Below, in pieces: positions 8,707 through 17,423 of a stretch of DNA of 56,104 nt; the stretch's first letter is position 1, and every line of letters begins with the position of its first letter. The stretch comes from an uncultured Acetatifactor sp. (GTDB lineage Bacteria; Bacillota; Clostridia; Lachnospirales; Lachnospiraceae). The stretch covers positions 1 to 56,104 of the forward strand of contig CAJUCT010000005.1 of assembly GCA_910585015.1 (NCBI GenBank), in the 5' to 3' direction. The translations under genes were made by a program, and so were the position numbers. A model generated the notes under the pieces. That model was not told the origin of the DNA. It ran no database searches and was given only the letters and a program-made list of their open reading frames with translations.

Positions 8707-10011
8707 TTACTCAGATAACAACCTTTGTACGATGGCATTGCAGGCGGCATAGATGTTTTGGGGCTTGTCTCCCATGTTGAACCGACCGTCCTTGTACAGG
8801 ATCTTGCCGCCTATGATGGTCATCTTCACATTGGACTTGCTGCCGCTGTAGACTATGTTTTTCGGAATATTGTGCAGAGGCTGCATATTGGGCTGCTGCA
8901 GATCCAGCAGAACCATATCCGCCAGCTTGCCCTTGGCCAGCACGTCCGATTTGCCAAGGCGCATGGCTTTGGCTCCGTTTACTGTGGCCATCTTCAGAAC
9001 TTCCAAGGCATCCAGACTGGCGGCATCCATTTCCCGCAGCTTGGAAAGGCCGGACACCAGGAACATCTCCCGGAACATGTCCAGCGCGTTGTTGCTGCCT
9101 GCGCCGTCCGTCCCGATGGCCACCGGAATCTGTCTTTTCACAAAATCCTTTATAGGCGCCACACCGCTGGCCAGCTTGGCGTTGGAGGCCGGATTGGTGA
9201 TCACGTACATCCGGTGTCTGCGGAATACGTCCATGTCCGACTCCGTCATATGTACGCAGTGATACCCGCCTCCCCCGAAGTCGAACATCCCCAGGGAATC
9301 CAGGAAAAAAGCCGGTGTCATGCCATATTTTTTCTTACACTCCCGCACTTCCTCCATGGTCTCGGACATATGGGTGAACACCGGCGCTCTGTATCTGTGG
9401 GCCAGCCCGGACAGCTGTACCATCAACGCCCTGTCACAGGTATATTCCGCGTGAAAACCCAGCTGATAGCTGATCAGCGGGTTCTTACGATTCCAATGCA
9501 TATACTCCTCTTCCACCTGGGTTATGGATGAGGTAAAATTGTTCAGACCGCTGACCAATACGCAGCGCATCCCCATGTCCAGACAGGCTTTCGCGGTCAC
9601 ATCCGGCCGCAGATACATGTCAAAAACAGCGGTGATGCCACTGGTCAGATACTCCAAAATGGCCAACCGGGTCATCTGGTATATGTCCTGATCCGTCAAT
9701 TTTTTCTCCATGGGAAACACGCTGTCCTGCAGCCAAGTCTGCAGGGGCACGTCATCCGATGCGGACCGCAGAAATGTCATAGCGGAATGGGTGTGCGCGT
9801 CCTTAAAGCCCGGCATCAGCAGGTTTCCCTCACAATCTATCTCGCAATCCCAGGAGACGCGGGGAACTCCCTCTCCTCTCCATTCTCTTTCGATCTCCTC
9901 CTGATCCGCCACATAGACGATCTTCTCGTTTTTGACCCAGATCTCGCCCTGGAAGATATCCCTCCCTGGCTCCATGGTCAGGATTCTGGCATTATACAGT
10001 CTTAGATTCAT
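8707..10011 (-). CDS. Amidohydrolase of the MtaD/SsnA/TrzN deaminase group
   Basis: Zinc amidohydrolase of 434 aa. Metal ligands are visible as DAHTHS in the first quarter, GFHAEYT, FTHMSET in the middle and the catalytic GTDGAGSNN; a C-terminal composite sheet reads LAKGKLADMVLLDL. The closest named families deaminate 5'-methylthioadenosine, S-adenosylhomocysteine or guanine. Its place between a purine permease and nucleoside salvage genes suggests an adenosine- or guanine-type substrate, which is inference. The gap to cdd is 23 bp, so it is in the salvage operon. Confidence 0.88.
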   Translation of the reverse strand: MNLRLYNARILTMEPGRDIFQGEIWVKNEKIVYVADQEEIEREWRGEGVPRVSWDCEIDCEGNLLMPGFKDAHTHSAMTFLRSASDDVPLQTWLQDSVFPMEKKLTDQDIYQMTRLAILEYLTSGITAVFDMYLRPDVTAKACLDMGMRCVLVSGLNNFTSSITQVEEEYMHWNRKNPLISYQLGFHAEYTCDRALMVQLSGLAHRYRAPVFTHMSETMEEVRECKKKYGMTPAFFLDSLGMFDFGGGGYHCVHMTESDMDVFRRHRMYVITNPASNAKLASGVAPIKDFVKRQIPVAIGTDGAGSNNALDMFREMFLVSGLSKLREMDAASLDALEVLKMATVNGAKAMRLGKSDVLAKGKLADMVLLDLQQPNMQPLHNIPKNIVYSGSKSNVKMTIIGGKILYKDGRFNMGDKPQNIYAACNAIVQRLLSE

Positions 10012-10034
10012 TCCCTTTTTTATTCCCCTTTATC

Positions 10035-10478
10035 TTATTTTGAGTTCCGCTTCCACACCGGTCCAAAACTCTCAGGCAGCAGTTCCTCCAATGTATGTTC
10101 TTCAAAATCCTCCGGACTTCTGCCCACCAGAATACGGAAGTCCGGCCCACAGAACTCCCTCATTACCTGCCTGCATATACCGCAGGGATATGCCATATCA
10201 GGAAAAATCTCTCCCTGCTGTACTTCTTGTCCGCCGCCCACGATGGCGATGGCCCGGAAATTCCTCTTCCCCTGGCTGACCGCCTTGAAAAATGCTGTCC
10301 GCTCGGCGCAGTTGGCGGCCCCGTAGGAAGCATTCTCGATATTACATCCCTGATAGATTTCCCCTTCATCTGTCAGCAGCGCCGCTCCCACCAGATAGCC
10401 TGAGTAGGGGGCATACGCCCGCTCCCTCGCCTCCATGGCCGCCTGTATCAGTTCTATGTCCCGCTCGCGTCCGTCCAT
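10035..10478 (-). CDS. cdd: Cytidine deaminase
   Basis: Converts cytidine and deoxycytidine to the uridine forms. The zinc and catalytic motifs are NCAERTAFFKAV (Cys, catalytic Glu) and PCGICRQVMREF (two Cys), with substrate contact NIENASYG. I start at the ATG of MDGRERDIEL (147 aa), which has GGAAAGG seven bases upstream. A longer frame starting at a TTG overlaps the phosphorylase end and looks less likely. It follows the purine nucleoside phosphorylase by 31 bp. Confidence 0.94.
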   Translation of the reverse strand: MDGRERDIELIQAAMEARERAYAPYSGYLVGAALLTDEGEIYQGCNIENASYGAANCAERTAFFKAVSQGKRNFRAIAIVGGGQEVQQGEIFPDMAYPCGICRQVMREFCGPDFRILVGRSPEDFEEHTLEELLPESFGPVWKRNSK

Positions 10479-10509
10479 ATTATACCTTTCCGCACTTTCA
10501 TCCGGATAC

Positions 10510-11346
10510 TTATTGTATTTCTCCAAACCGCTTTACCGATTCCGTCACCAGATTCTTAAACACAGGCGCCGCCTTGTCGGCCGCCTCCTGTACTTCCTTG
10601 TGGCTCAAGGGACTGGCGGTCATACCCGCCGCCAGATTGCACACGCAGGAAATGCCGCAGATCCGCATACCCATGTGTGCCGCCGCCACAGCCTCCACCG
10701 CCGTACTCATGCCCACCGCGTCACAGCCCAATGTCCGCAGCATACGGATCTCGGCAGGGGTTTCAAAGGATGGCCCTGTCAGCTGGGCGTACACGCCCTG
10801 CTGTAAAAATACGTGCTGTTCCCGGGCCGCCGTCTTTATGATCTCCTGCAGACCTAAGTCATACACATGGCTCATATCCGGGAACCGGGTTCCCAGTTCC
10901 TCGATATTGGCGCCGATCAGCGGATTGGGCGCAAAACAGGAAATCTGGTCGGTGATCAGCATCAAATCCCCCGCATGGAAGGAGGTGTTCACGCCGCCGG
11001 AGGCGTTGGTCAGAAAGAGAATCTCCGCTCCCAGCAGTTTCATAAGCCGTATGGGCAGCACCACATCGCTGATATCATAGCCCTCATAATAATGTACTCT
11101 GCCCTTCATGCACACCACCGGTACGTCTCCCACATAGCCAAAGATAAACCGACCGTCATGCCCCGGCACGGTGGAAACGGGAAATCCCTCGATATCCCCA
11201 TATTGTACCTGGGCCACAACCCGAATCGTATCCGCATAATCTCCCAGTCCGGAGCCAAGGACCATGGCCACCCTGGGGGTAAAGTCAGTGATCCGGCGTA
11301 TGCAGGATTCACATTTTTTCAGTTTCTCGTAAACGGTTGATTGCAT
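10510..11346 (-). CDS. punA: Purine nucleoside phosphorylase (trimeric PunA type)
   Basis: Splits guanosine/inosine nucleosides with phosphate to base and ribose-1-phosphate. Typical motifs are VLGSGLGDYAD (phosphate loop), GRVHYYEGYD, LTNASGGVN and GPSFETPAEIRMLRTLGCDAVGMSTAVE. The ATG at 11346 has AAGGAG seven bases upstream and gives 278 aa, the normal length; an upstream in-frame start is not needed. First gene of the salvage operon (phosphorylase, deaminase, amidohydrolase, permease), with its own promoter. Confidence 0.95.
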   Translation of the reverse strand: MQSTVYEKLKKCESCIRRITDFTPRVAMVLGSGLGDYADTIRVVAQVQYGDIEGFPVSTVPGHDGRFIFGYVGDVPVVCMKGRVHYYEGYDISDVVLPIRLMKLLGAEILFLTNASGGVNTSFHAGDLMLITDQISCFAPNPLIGANIEELGTRFPDMSHVYDLGLQEIIKTAAREQHVFLQQGVYAQLTGPSFETPAEIRMLRTLGCDAVGMSTAVEAVAAAHMGMRICGISCVCNLAAGMTASPLSHKEVQEAADKAAPVFKNLVTESVKRFGEIQ

Positions 11347-11444
11347 GGCGTTCTCCTTTTTCGCGATGGGTAACTGTTGACTGCCGGGCACCACTGTCGC
11401 CCGGCATTTGTCTGTCTATGAATTTGACTTTGCCCTACACGCAC

Positions 11445-11473
11445 ATTATACCCAATTTATTCCTAAAAAGCAA
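11445..11473 (-). promoter_or_regulatory. Promoter of the nucleoside salvage operon
   Basis: TTGCTT (11468-11473), 17-bp spacer, TATAAT (11445-11450) on the minus strand. The leader to the punA ATG is about 95 nt and contains a GC-rich hairpin at about 11384-11408 (TGCCGGGC...GCCCGGCA), which may be regulatory. Confidence 0.7.
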
Positions 11474-11481
11474 TTCTTTAT

Positions 11482-11520
11482 AAAAAAAGTTTGGGACCGC
11501 CGCTTTATTGCGGCGATCCC
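11482..11520 (-). terminator. Intrinsic terminator overlapping the zinc-ribbon gene stop codon
   Basis: Stem GGGATCGCCGC / GCGGCGGTCCC (one wobble) around a 6-nt loop, then AAACTTTTTTT on the minus strand. The stop codon TAA of the zinc-ribbon gene (11505-11507) lies in the loop, so the last codons form the 5' arm. Confidence 0.88.
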
Positions 11521-11774
11521 TGGTTTTTCCACCTCTTTAACGTGGGGAACAACTCCCTCATTCTCTCCCTGGCTTCCTCCGGAGTCTTGCACTCCCCGTC
11601 TCCTACCCAAAACGGAATACAGCTTTCTATCATTTCCTCCATAGTTTCATCCTTCCCGAAGTTTCCGTTGGGGAAACAATATTTGCAGTAGTCGGTGTTT
11701 CTGCTTCCGTCGGCATTGTACCCATACTCCTCTTCTCCCATCATCATACTGCAGCTCTGGCACACTCTGTTCAT
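11505..11774 (-). CDS. Small putative zinc-ribbon protein
   Basis: An 89-aa protein opening MNRVCQSCSMMM with a later YCKYCFPNG, giving two CxxC pairs that should bind zinc, as in the 'putative zinc ribbon' domain family. The rest is acidic (DETMEEMIESC, TPEEARERMREL) and helical. GGAGG precedes the start. It follows the XRE-VOC gene by about 40 bp and ends in a strong terminator. Molecular function is unknown. Confidence 0.82.
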   Translation of the reverse strand: MNRVCQSCSMMMGEEEYGYNADGSRNTDYCKYCFPNGNFGKDETMEEMIESCIPFWVGDGECKTPEEARERMRELFPTLKRWKNQGSPQ

Positions 11775-11816
11775 TTTTTCCCTCCTGATTTTAGTTTTGC
11801 ATATTTTCCTGCTGTC

Positions 11817-12413
11817 TTACATTTCCCCATACCCGCCGGTGATCTCACATACATTCTGATCCGGATCATATATGTCAAAATAGTAATAGCCCTCATGGAC
11901 TTTTGTGATCTCAGTCATGCGGCCTATGCCCAGTTCCCTCAGACGCTGGTATTCCCTCCGCAAATCCTCCACCCAGAAATTCAGCACAAACTTGTGATCT
12001 CCCTCCCCATAATGATGTCCGGGCAGGTTCTCTTCATTCATTATGGCCAGGCACTTGTTGTCAAAGAAAAATTCCGCAAACTTGTTGCCGCAGTTCCTGG
12101 TGGACACACCCATGGACAGAAGTTTCTCATAAAATGCAATGGACGCCTCAAAGTCCCTTGCAATCAGGTACACACTGCCCAGGTGAAGCTGCTGCGGCCG
12201 GAGTTTTTTGACATCCGCCTCCTCCAACAGAATCTCATCCGTTCCCACGGATAACAATCTGCTCATCTGCACCACCTTATCAATCTCCGGCAGCGACTGA
12301 TCCATCTCCCATTTGGAGATGGACTGCCTGGAGACGGCGAGCATTTCCGCCAGCTGTTCCTGCGTAAGGCCGTTGTCTATACGCAATTGCTGAATCCGTT
12401 TTCCAATACTCAT
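11817..12413 (-). CDS. XRE-family HTH regulator fused to a VOC (glyoxalase-like) domain
   Basis: Residues 1-60 are a Cro/CI helix-turn-helix (GKRIQQLRIDNGLTQEQLA, then VSRQSISKWEMDQSLPEID). Residues 75-198 are a vicinal oxygen chelate fold (LGSVYLIARDFEASIAFYEKLL ... YYYFDIYDPDQNVCEITGGY). The start at 12413 has GGAGG seven bases upstream; an ATG six codons earlier has a poorer site. The VOC part may bind a small ligand or bleomycin-like drug and control the HTH; that is inference. It forms a pair with the zinc-ribbon gene. Confidence 0.87.
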   Translation of the reverse strand: MSIGKRIQQLRIDNGLTQEQLAEMLAVSRQSISKWEMDQSLPEIDKVVQMSRLLSVGTDEILLEEADVKKLRPQQLHLGSVYLIARDFEASIAFYEKLLSMGVSTRNCGNKFAEFFFDNKCLAIMNEENLPGHHYGEGDHKFVLNFWVEDLRREYQRLRELGIGRMTEITKVHEGYYYFDIYDPDQNVCEITGGYGEM

Positions 12414-12593
12414 AGCTGTTCCTCCGTTCATAGTTCCTCTTAATGAATGCTTTTGACCACTGTCCAGACAGACACTGGCTTAACGACACCCTTATTGTAC
12501 CTGCCTGCGGAAAAAATTTCTACCAATTATTCTTGGAATTTTTGCAACCGAGAGTTGCGCTCCAAGCATACAAATGCAATAGCAAGACAGCAG

Positions 12594-12624
12594 TCGGGGG
12601 CCGCCCTGTTGGCTCAGCCCCCGA
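12594..12624 (-). terminator. GC-rich hairpin at the end of spoIVA
   Basis: CGGGGGC/GCCCCCG stem with an internal loop, five bases past the spoIVA stop, followed by CTGCTGTC rather than a T-run. Possible terminator. Confidence 0.5.
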
Positions 12625-12628
12625 TTGC

Positions 12629-14116
12629 TTAAATAATAATACAGATCATGCCTCCGTTACTGTCATTGACTATCTTTTGCATGGTATCCTGCAATTTTAC
12701 CTGACATTCATCGCCGATGGAGGCAATCTTGGTGGCAATTCCGTCATTCACCAGCTGTTCCACCGATTTTCCGAAGATGTTGGTCTCCCAGATTCCCTCC
12801 CCCTCATGGTCCGTGTTGTTGATATACTGGATCAGATCCTCGGCCTGTTCCTGAGTACCCACGATGGGAGCGATCTCCGTCTCAATATTGGCCTTGATCA
12901 TATGTATGGAGGGACTCACCGCCTTGATTTTTACCCCGTATTTATTGCCGTGGCGTATCACCTCCGGCTGGTTTAGGACAATTTCCTCCTTCATGGGCAT
13001 CACCACGCCGTAGCCTTTTATCCGCACCATGTTCACCGCCTGGAGCACTTTGGAGTACTCCTGCTTCATCCTGGCAAATTCCTGCAGCTTGGAGAGCAGC
13101 TGATATTCGTCCCCGATGTCCTCCCCCACCATCTCTGTCAGCATCTCATAGTAGTAGGCATCGTCCGCCTCCAGCTGAATCCTGACGCAGCCATCGCTCA
13201 AGGAGATCTGATCCACTTTGGTGCGTCTCACATACTGGCTGTCAATGGCGATGGGGTGCTCCAGACAGTCCCGCAGGGTGGTATACTCTTTCATGATCCC
13301 CTTCACCCGCTCGATCAACTCCTGCTTCATCCGATTGTCCTGGGGCAGCATCTCCACCCATTTAGGCATGTAGAACTCGATCACCGATATGGGGAACTCA
13401 TACAGCACATTCTCCAGAATCTTGTGGATATCCTCCTTTTTAAGCTGTTCACAGTTCACCGGCAGCACGGCTATGCCGTACTTTTCCTGCATCTGCTCCG
13501 CCAGTGTCCTGGTTTCCTCTGAGTAGGGTTTCTGGCTGTTTAAGAGCACCAAAAAGGGTTTATGTAATTTTTTCAGGGCGTTTATGGTCTTCTCCTCCGC
13601 AGGGAGGAAGCTCTCCCGGGAAAGTTCCCCGAAGCTGCCGTCCGTGGTAACCACCAGACCGATGGTGGAATGGTCGTTCATGACCTTATCCGTGCCGATC
13701 TCCGCCGCCTTGGTAAAGGGAATCTCGTTATCGAACCAAGGCGTTTTCACCATCCGCTCCGCGTTTTCCTCCATGTGTCCCGCCGCGCCGTCCACCATGT
13801 AGCCCACGCAGTCTATCAGCCGTACATCCACCTCCACATCCTCATTCAGTACCACATGGGCCGCTTCCTTGGGAATAAATTTTGGCTCCGTGGTGGTGAT
13901 GGTGCGTCCCCCGGCGCTCTGGGGCAGTTCGTCCATGGCACGGCTCTTTGCGTGTTCGTCCTCCATGTAGGGCAGGACCATCACATCCATAAAGCGTTTG
14001 ATAAATGTGGATTTCCCCGTGCGCACAGGCCCCAGCACACCGATGTAGATCTCCCCGCCGGTCCGCTGTTGTATATCATGATAGAGGTCATAAGTATTCA
14101 TTGTATGATTTTCCAT
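12629..14116 (-). CDS. spoIVA: Stage IV sporulation protein A (spore coat morphogenetic ATPase)
   Basis: SpoIVA polymerises on the outer forespore membrane using ATP and forms the basement layer of the coat. The match is along the full length: RTGGEIYIGVLGPVRTGKST (Walker A), ELPQSAGGRTITTTEPKF, LIDCVGYMV, STIGLVVTTDGS, and the C-terminus ending GGMICIII. The ATG at 14116 has GGGAGG eight bases upstream and gives 495 aa against 492 in B. subtilis; an open frame extends 40 codons further upstream but has no SpoIVA similarity. It shows the organism can sporulate; expression is expected from the mother cell (sigma-E), though I could not pin down that promoter. Confidence 0.97.
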   Translation of the reverse strand: MENHTMNTYDLYHDIQQRTGGEIYIGVLGPVRTGKSTFIKRFMDVMVLPYMEDEHAKSRAMDELPQSAGGRTITTTEPKFIPKEAAHVVLNEDVEVDVRLIDCVGYMVDGAAGHMEENAERMVKTPWFDNEIPFTKAAEIGTDKVMNDHSTIGLVVTTDGSFGELSRESFLPAEEKTINALKKLHKPFLVLLNSQKPYSEETRTLAEQMQEKYGIAVLPVNCEQLKKEDIHKILENVLYEFPISVIEFYMPKWVEMLPQDNRMKQELIERVKGIMKEYTTLRDCLEHPIAIDSQYVRRTKVDQISLSDGCVRIQLEADDAYYYEMLTEMVGEDIGDEYQLLSKLQEFARMKQEYSKVLQAVNMVRIKGYGVVMPMKEEIVLNQPEVIRHGNKYGVKIKAVSPSIHMIKANIETEIAPIVGTQEQAEDLIQYINNTDHEGEGIWETNIFGKSVEQLVNDGIATKIASIGDECQVKLQDTMQKIVNDSNGGMICIII

Positions 14117-14179
14117 ATAAAGAACCTCCCGCCTATACTGGTATATGTATATGCGGAAGGTTTCCCATACATGATTATT

Positions 14180-14232
14180 TATACTGACGATCACTAAAAC
14201 TTGCCAAGTAACCCGACTTGCGAGCAAAAGCA
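14180..14232 (+). repeat. Family C intergenic repeat, truncated copy
   Basis: About 53 bp matching the first half of the copy at 52097 on the same strand (TATACTGACGATCACTAAAA, then TTGCCAAGTAACCCGACTTG). The second half is missing. It lies 64 bp upstream of the spoIVA start. Confidence 0.7.
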
Positions 14233-14287
14233 ACAATTTTTCAATTCTGTCAAGGCATGCTCCGCATTATGGACAGCCCCTTCTCAT

Positions 14288-15469
14288 TTATACGGTCTTT
14301 TTGTGATTCATTCCTGCCAGGCAGATAAGCAGCGCCGCCGGGAATATCATCCCGGCCAGGATTCCCCTGCGCAGGTCGTCGCCAAAGGCTCCCGACACAA
14401 ATCCCACCAGCGTAGGTCCGCCGGAACAGCCGATATCTCCGCCCAGAGCCAGCAACGCAAACATGGCTGTGCCTCCCCTTTTGATGGAAGCGGTGGCCTT
14501 GCTGAAAGTCCCCGGCCACATAATACCCACGGAGAGTCCGCAGAGTCCGCAGCCCAGCAGCCCAATCCATGGGACGGGAACCAGGGAAATACACAGGTAA
14601 GAAATCACACAGAGCAGCGCACTCCCCGTCATAAATCGGTCCAGTTCCACCTTTTCCCCATATTTACCGTAAAATGCCCGGGAGCAGCCCATCAGCAGCG
14701 CAAAGAACATGGGCCCCGTCAGATCCCCCAGCGTCTTGCTGATCCCCAGCCCTTTCTCCGCAAAAGTGGAGGCCCACTGGCTGACGGACAACTCGCTGGC
14801 TCCGGCGCAGACCATCATCATCAGTAACAGCCAGAATTCCCGCATTCCAAAGAGTTCCCTGACCGTCATACCCTTCTCACCGTCCGGTGTCAGCGGAGCA
14901 ATGGGAACCCTGGCAAACAATATGCCGTTTGCAATAGGAACAATTGCCCACAGCAGGGCCAGAATCCACCATCTGTCTATACTGAATACCCTGAAAAATA
15001 GAGTAGAGATCAGTACCACTCCCACCTGTCCCCAGCAGTAAAAGGAATGAAGCATACTCATGGCCTTCTCCTTGTTATCCGTGGGGCAGGATTCCATCAC
15101 CGGACTTACCAGCACCTCCAGCAGGCCGCCGCCCACAGCGTAGCATATGACCGAGATCAGCAGTCCTGCGTAGGCGCTTGACAATATCCGGGGCAGAATG
15201 ACCAAGCCCACCAGTCCCAGCGTTGACATTCCATGGGCAATCATCATGGATATACGATAGCCAATCCTGTCCACGAAGGAGACGGAAACAAGATCCACGA
15301 TAAGCTGCACGGCAAAATTCACCGTGATCAGCAATGTAATCCGGGACAGGGGGATGCCATAGCTGCTCTGGAAAGTCAGAAACAGCAGAGGTACAAAATT
15401 ATTCACGATGGCCTGAATGATATACCCGATAAAGCAGGCGTTGATCGTCCATCTATATCCCTTATTCAT
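14288..15469 (-). CDS. MFS transporter
   Basis: A 393-aa membrane protein with about 12 hydrophobic segments. The characteristic loop 2-3 motif of MFS proteins is degenerate (VSVSFVDRIGYRISMMIAHG), and a mid-protein loop reads MTVRELFGMREFW. The first half resembles FucP-like/unknown-sugar or drug porters, but no substrate can be assigned. I take the second ATG (MNKGYRW) because GGGGGA lies six bases before it and touches the first ATG. It is transcribed between tyrS and spoIVA with gaps of 97 and 171 bp. Confidence 0.86.
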   Translation of the reverse strand: MNKGYRWTINACFIGYIIQAIVNNFVPLLFLTFQSSYGIPLSRITLLITVNFAVQLIVDLVSVSFVDRIGYRISMMIAHGMSTLGLVGLVILPRILSSAYAGLLISVICYAVGGGLLEVLVSPVMESCPTDNKEKAMSMLHSFYCWGQVGVVLISTLFFRVFSIDRWWILALLWAIVPIANGILFARVPIAPLTPDGEKGMTVRELFGMREFWLLLMMMVCAGASELSVSQWASTFAEKGLGISKTLGDLTGPMFFALLMGCSRAFYGKYGEKVELDRFMTGSALLCVISYLCISLVPVPWIGLLGCGLCGLSVGIMWPGTFSKATASIKRGGTAMFALLALGGDIGCSGGPTLVGFVSGAFGDDLRRGILAGMIFPAALLICLAGMNHKKTV

Positions 15470-15566
15470 TGGCATTCCCCCTGTAACATTTATATTCTCT
15501 ATTCATCCGTTCTTTCTTGCTGCCAGCCCTCTTTATGATGTCCGCGGCAGCAGGTATTCCCCAACT

Positions 15567-16793
15567 TTACTCGCCGGCAACTACTCTTTTGAAACTCTTC
15601 TTGCCTCTCTTCACTATCTTGCCCTCACCGGCAAAATCTGCTTTTGTGTACACTGTTTTGATATCCGACACTTTCTCTCCGTCCACGGTGATGCCGCCCT
15701 GCTCCACTGCGCGTCTCGCCTCGGAGCGGGATGCGGTGAGTCCTGCCGCCGCCACCACGCCGATGATGTCAATAGCGCCGTCCTTAAAATCACTCTCCTG
15801 CAGTTCATAGGTGGGCATGTTCTCCGCGTTGCCTGCGCTGAACAGCGCTCTGGCACTCTCCCGGGCCTTCCGGGCCTCCTCCTGACCGTGTACCATGCTT
15901 GTCAGTTCAAAGGCCAGGATCTCCTTGGCTTCGTTGAGCTTGCTGCCCTCCCAGCCGTCCATGGCCTCGATCTCCTCCAGGGGCAGGAATGTCAGCATCC
16001 GCAGGCACTTCATCACGTCCGCGTCCCCCACGTTTCTCCAGTACTGGTAGAACTCGAAGGGAGAAGTCTTCTCGGCGTCCAGCCACACGGCTCCCTTCTG
16101 GGACTTGCCCATCTTCTTGCCCTCGGAGTTCAGCAGCAGCGTGATGGTCATGGCGTAGGCATCCTTGCCCAGTTTGCGCCGGATAAGTTCCGTGCCGCCC
16201 AGCATATTGCTCCACTGGTCATCGCCGCCAAACTGCATATTGCAGCCGTATTTCTCATACAGGCACAGGAAGTCGTAACTCTGCATGATCATGTAGTTGA
16301 ACTCCAGAAAGCTCAGTCCTTTCTCCATGCGCTGTTTATAACACTCTGCGGTGAGCATGCGGTTTACGGAGAAATGCACACCGATATCTCTGATAAACTC
16401 GATATAGTTTAAGTCCCTGAGCCAGTCCGCATTATTCACCATCATGGCTTTCCCCTCTCCGAACTCGATGAAGCGGCTCATCTGCTTTCTAAAGCACTCG
16501 CAGTTGTGGTCGATCTGCTCTGTGGTCATCATGGTGCGCAGATCGCTCCTGCCTGAAGGGTCTCCGATCATGCCCGTGCCGCCGCCCACCAGGGCGATGG
16601 GGCGGTTCCCTGCCATCTGCAGGCGCTTCATCAGGCACAGCGCCATAAAATGCCCTACATGGAGGCTGTCCGCAGTGGGGTCAAAACCGATATAAAATGT
16701 GGCTTTCCCATTGTTGATCAACTCCTTGATCTCCTCCTCGTCCGTCAACTGGGCCAGCAGCCCCCTTGCTTTCAACTCGTCAAATACTGTCAT
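15567..16793 (-). CDS. tyrS: Tyrosyl-tRNA synthetase
   Basis: Charges tRNA-Tyr. Class I signatures are PTADSLHVGHF (HIGH region) and GKKMGKSQKG (KMSKS region, here KMGKS). Tyrosine-binding residues lie in YDFLCLYEKYGCNMQFGGDDQW, quoted here in part, and a C-terminal S4 RNA-binding domain ends the 408 aa. AGGAGG precedes the ATG. The leader contains a tyrosine T-box, and a family B repeat lies between the T-box terminator and the Shine-Dalgarno. Confidence 0.97.
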   Translation of the reverse strand: MTVFDELKARGLLAQLTDEEEIKELINNGKATFYIGFDPTADSLHVGHFMALCLMKRLQMAGNRPIALVGGGTGMIGDPSGRSDLRTMMTTEQIDHNCECFRKQMSRFIEFGEGKAMMVNNADWLRDLNYIEFIRDIGVHFSVNRMLTAECYKQRMEKGLSFLEFNYMIMQSYDFLCLYEKYGCNMQFGGDDQWSNMLGGTELIRRKLGKDAYAMTITLLLNSEGKKMGKSQKGAVWLDAEKTSPFEFYQYWRNVGDADVMKCLRMLTFLPLEEIEAMDGWEGSKLNEAKEILAFELTSMVHGQEEARKARESARALFSAGNAENMPTYELQESDFKDGAIDIIGVVAAAGLTASRSEARRAVEQGGITVDGEKVSDIKTVYTKADFAGEGKIVKRGKKSFKRVVAGE

Positions 16794-16811
16794 TTCTTTC
16801 TCCTCCTATTT

Positions 16812-16972
16812 AGAGTTCCGCATATCCCCTATCGGCACACAAGCCAAGTGAAGCATATATGGCCGCTCTGGCGTCCATCTATGCTTCAGTGCGCCTTCCG
16901 GGGATTTGCTGATTTTGAGTTTTGCAGAGTCCCTGCCAGTACTATTACCGGACTCCGCTTTTTAGAACTGGC
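16812..16972 (-). repeat. Family B hairpin repeat in the tyrS leader (plus a collapsed second unit)
   Basis: A full unit at 16812-16913 has outer arms GCATATCCCC/GGGGATTTGC, inner arms TGAAGCATATATGG/CCATCTATGCTTCA and apex CCGCTCTGGCGT. A shortened, degenerate unit follows at about 16920-16972 (GAGTCC/GGACTC). The unit's edge AGAGTTCCGC lies next to the tyrS AGGAGG. Confidence 0.8.
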
Positions 16973-17005
16973 GCAGCCGGGGACGGCGGACCATTGTGTA
17001 TACAT

Positions 17006-17295
17006 AAAAAAAAGCCCCATCCCGCAAAAGGACGAGGCCAGCACCCGTGTTACCACCTTTTTTCCCATAAAACTCACGCCTTATGGCTCAGAGAGTATCC
17101 ATCAATACTCACGGCCGATATCGGGGCCTGCCGTCAAAGCCTACTCTGCGGAATAAAACGCACCGCATTTGGGTTTGCTGCTCCGAGATGTATTCCTGTC
17201 AGGCTCTGTGCGCCTCTCACCGGCCGGCCGCTCTCTGTACAAAGTGGATTGACAGTACTCTTTCTCTTCATCGCATTATCGTTTATTTGAAACTT
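17006..17295 (-). promoter_or_regulatory. Tyrosine T-box leader of tyrS
   Basis: Minus-strand leader RNA with the T-box layout. Stem I contains an AGTA bulge (GAAAGAGTACTG) and a specifier loop GGAATACATCTCGG presenting the Tyr codon TAC. The antiterminator holds GGTGGTAACACGGGTG, whose TGGT pairs with the ACCA end of tRNA-Tyr. A terminator GCCTCGTCC/GGGATGGGGC with eight T ends near 17006. Uncharged tRNA-Tyr would favour antitermination and tyrS expression. The terminator ends about 210 bp before the tyrS ATG. Confidence 0.92.
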
Positions 17296-17301
17296 GGGCT
17301 T

Positions 17302-17330
17302 ATTGTACCCGAAAAAAACAGATATGTCAA
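17302..17330 (-). promoter_or_regulatory. Promoter of the T-box-tyrS transcript
   Basis: TTGACA (17325-17330), 17-bp spacer, TACAAT (17302-17307) on the minus strand, placing the start near 17295 at the beginning of T-box stem I. Confidence 0.85.
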
Positions 17331-17423
17331 CTGTTTTACACTATAAATTTTCGGCCAGATACAGCTGCACCCGGCTCTGAATAATTTGTGCTGTCTCTTC
17401 CTGCACTATGTTGCGGACTATAG

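Noticed and set aside
14116..14200. Sigma-E promoter for spoIVA
   Set aside because: Several AT-rich strings resemble CATACANT, but none has a convincing -35 at the right spacing, so no site is called.
14117..14236. N-terminal extension of SpoIVA by 40 codons
   Set aside because: It has no similarity to SpoIVA, lacks a ribosome binding site, and overlaps a family C repeat; a strong site precedes the ATG at 14116.
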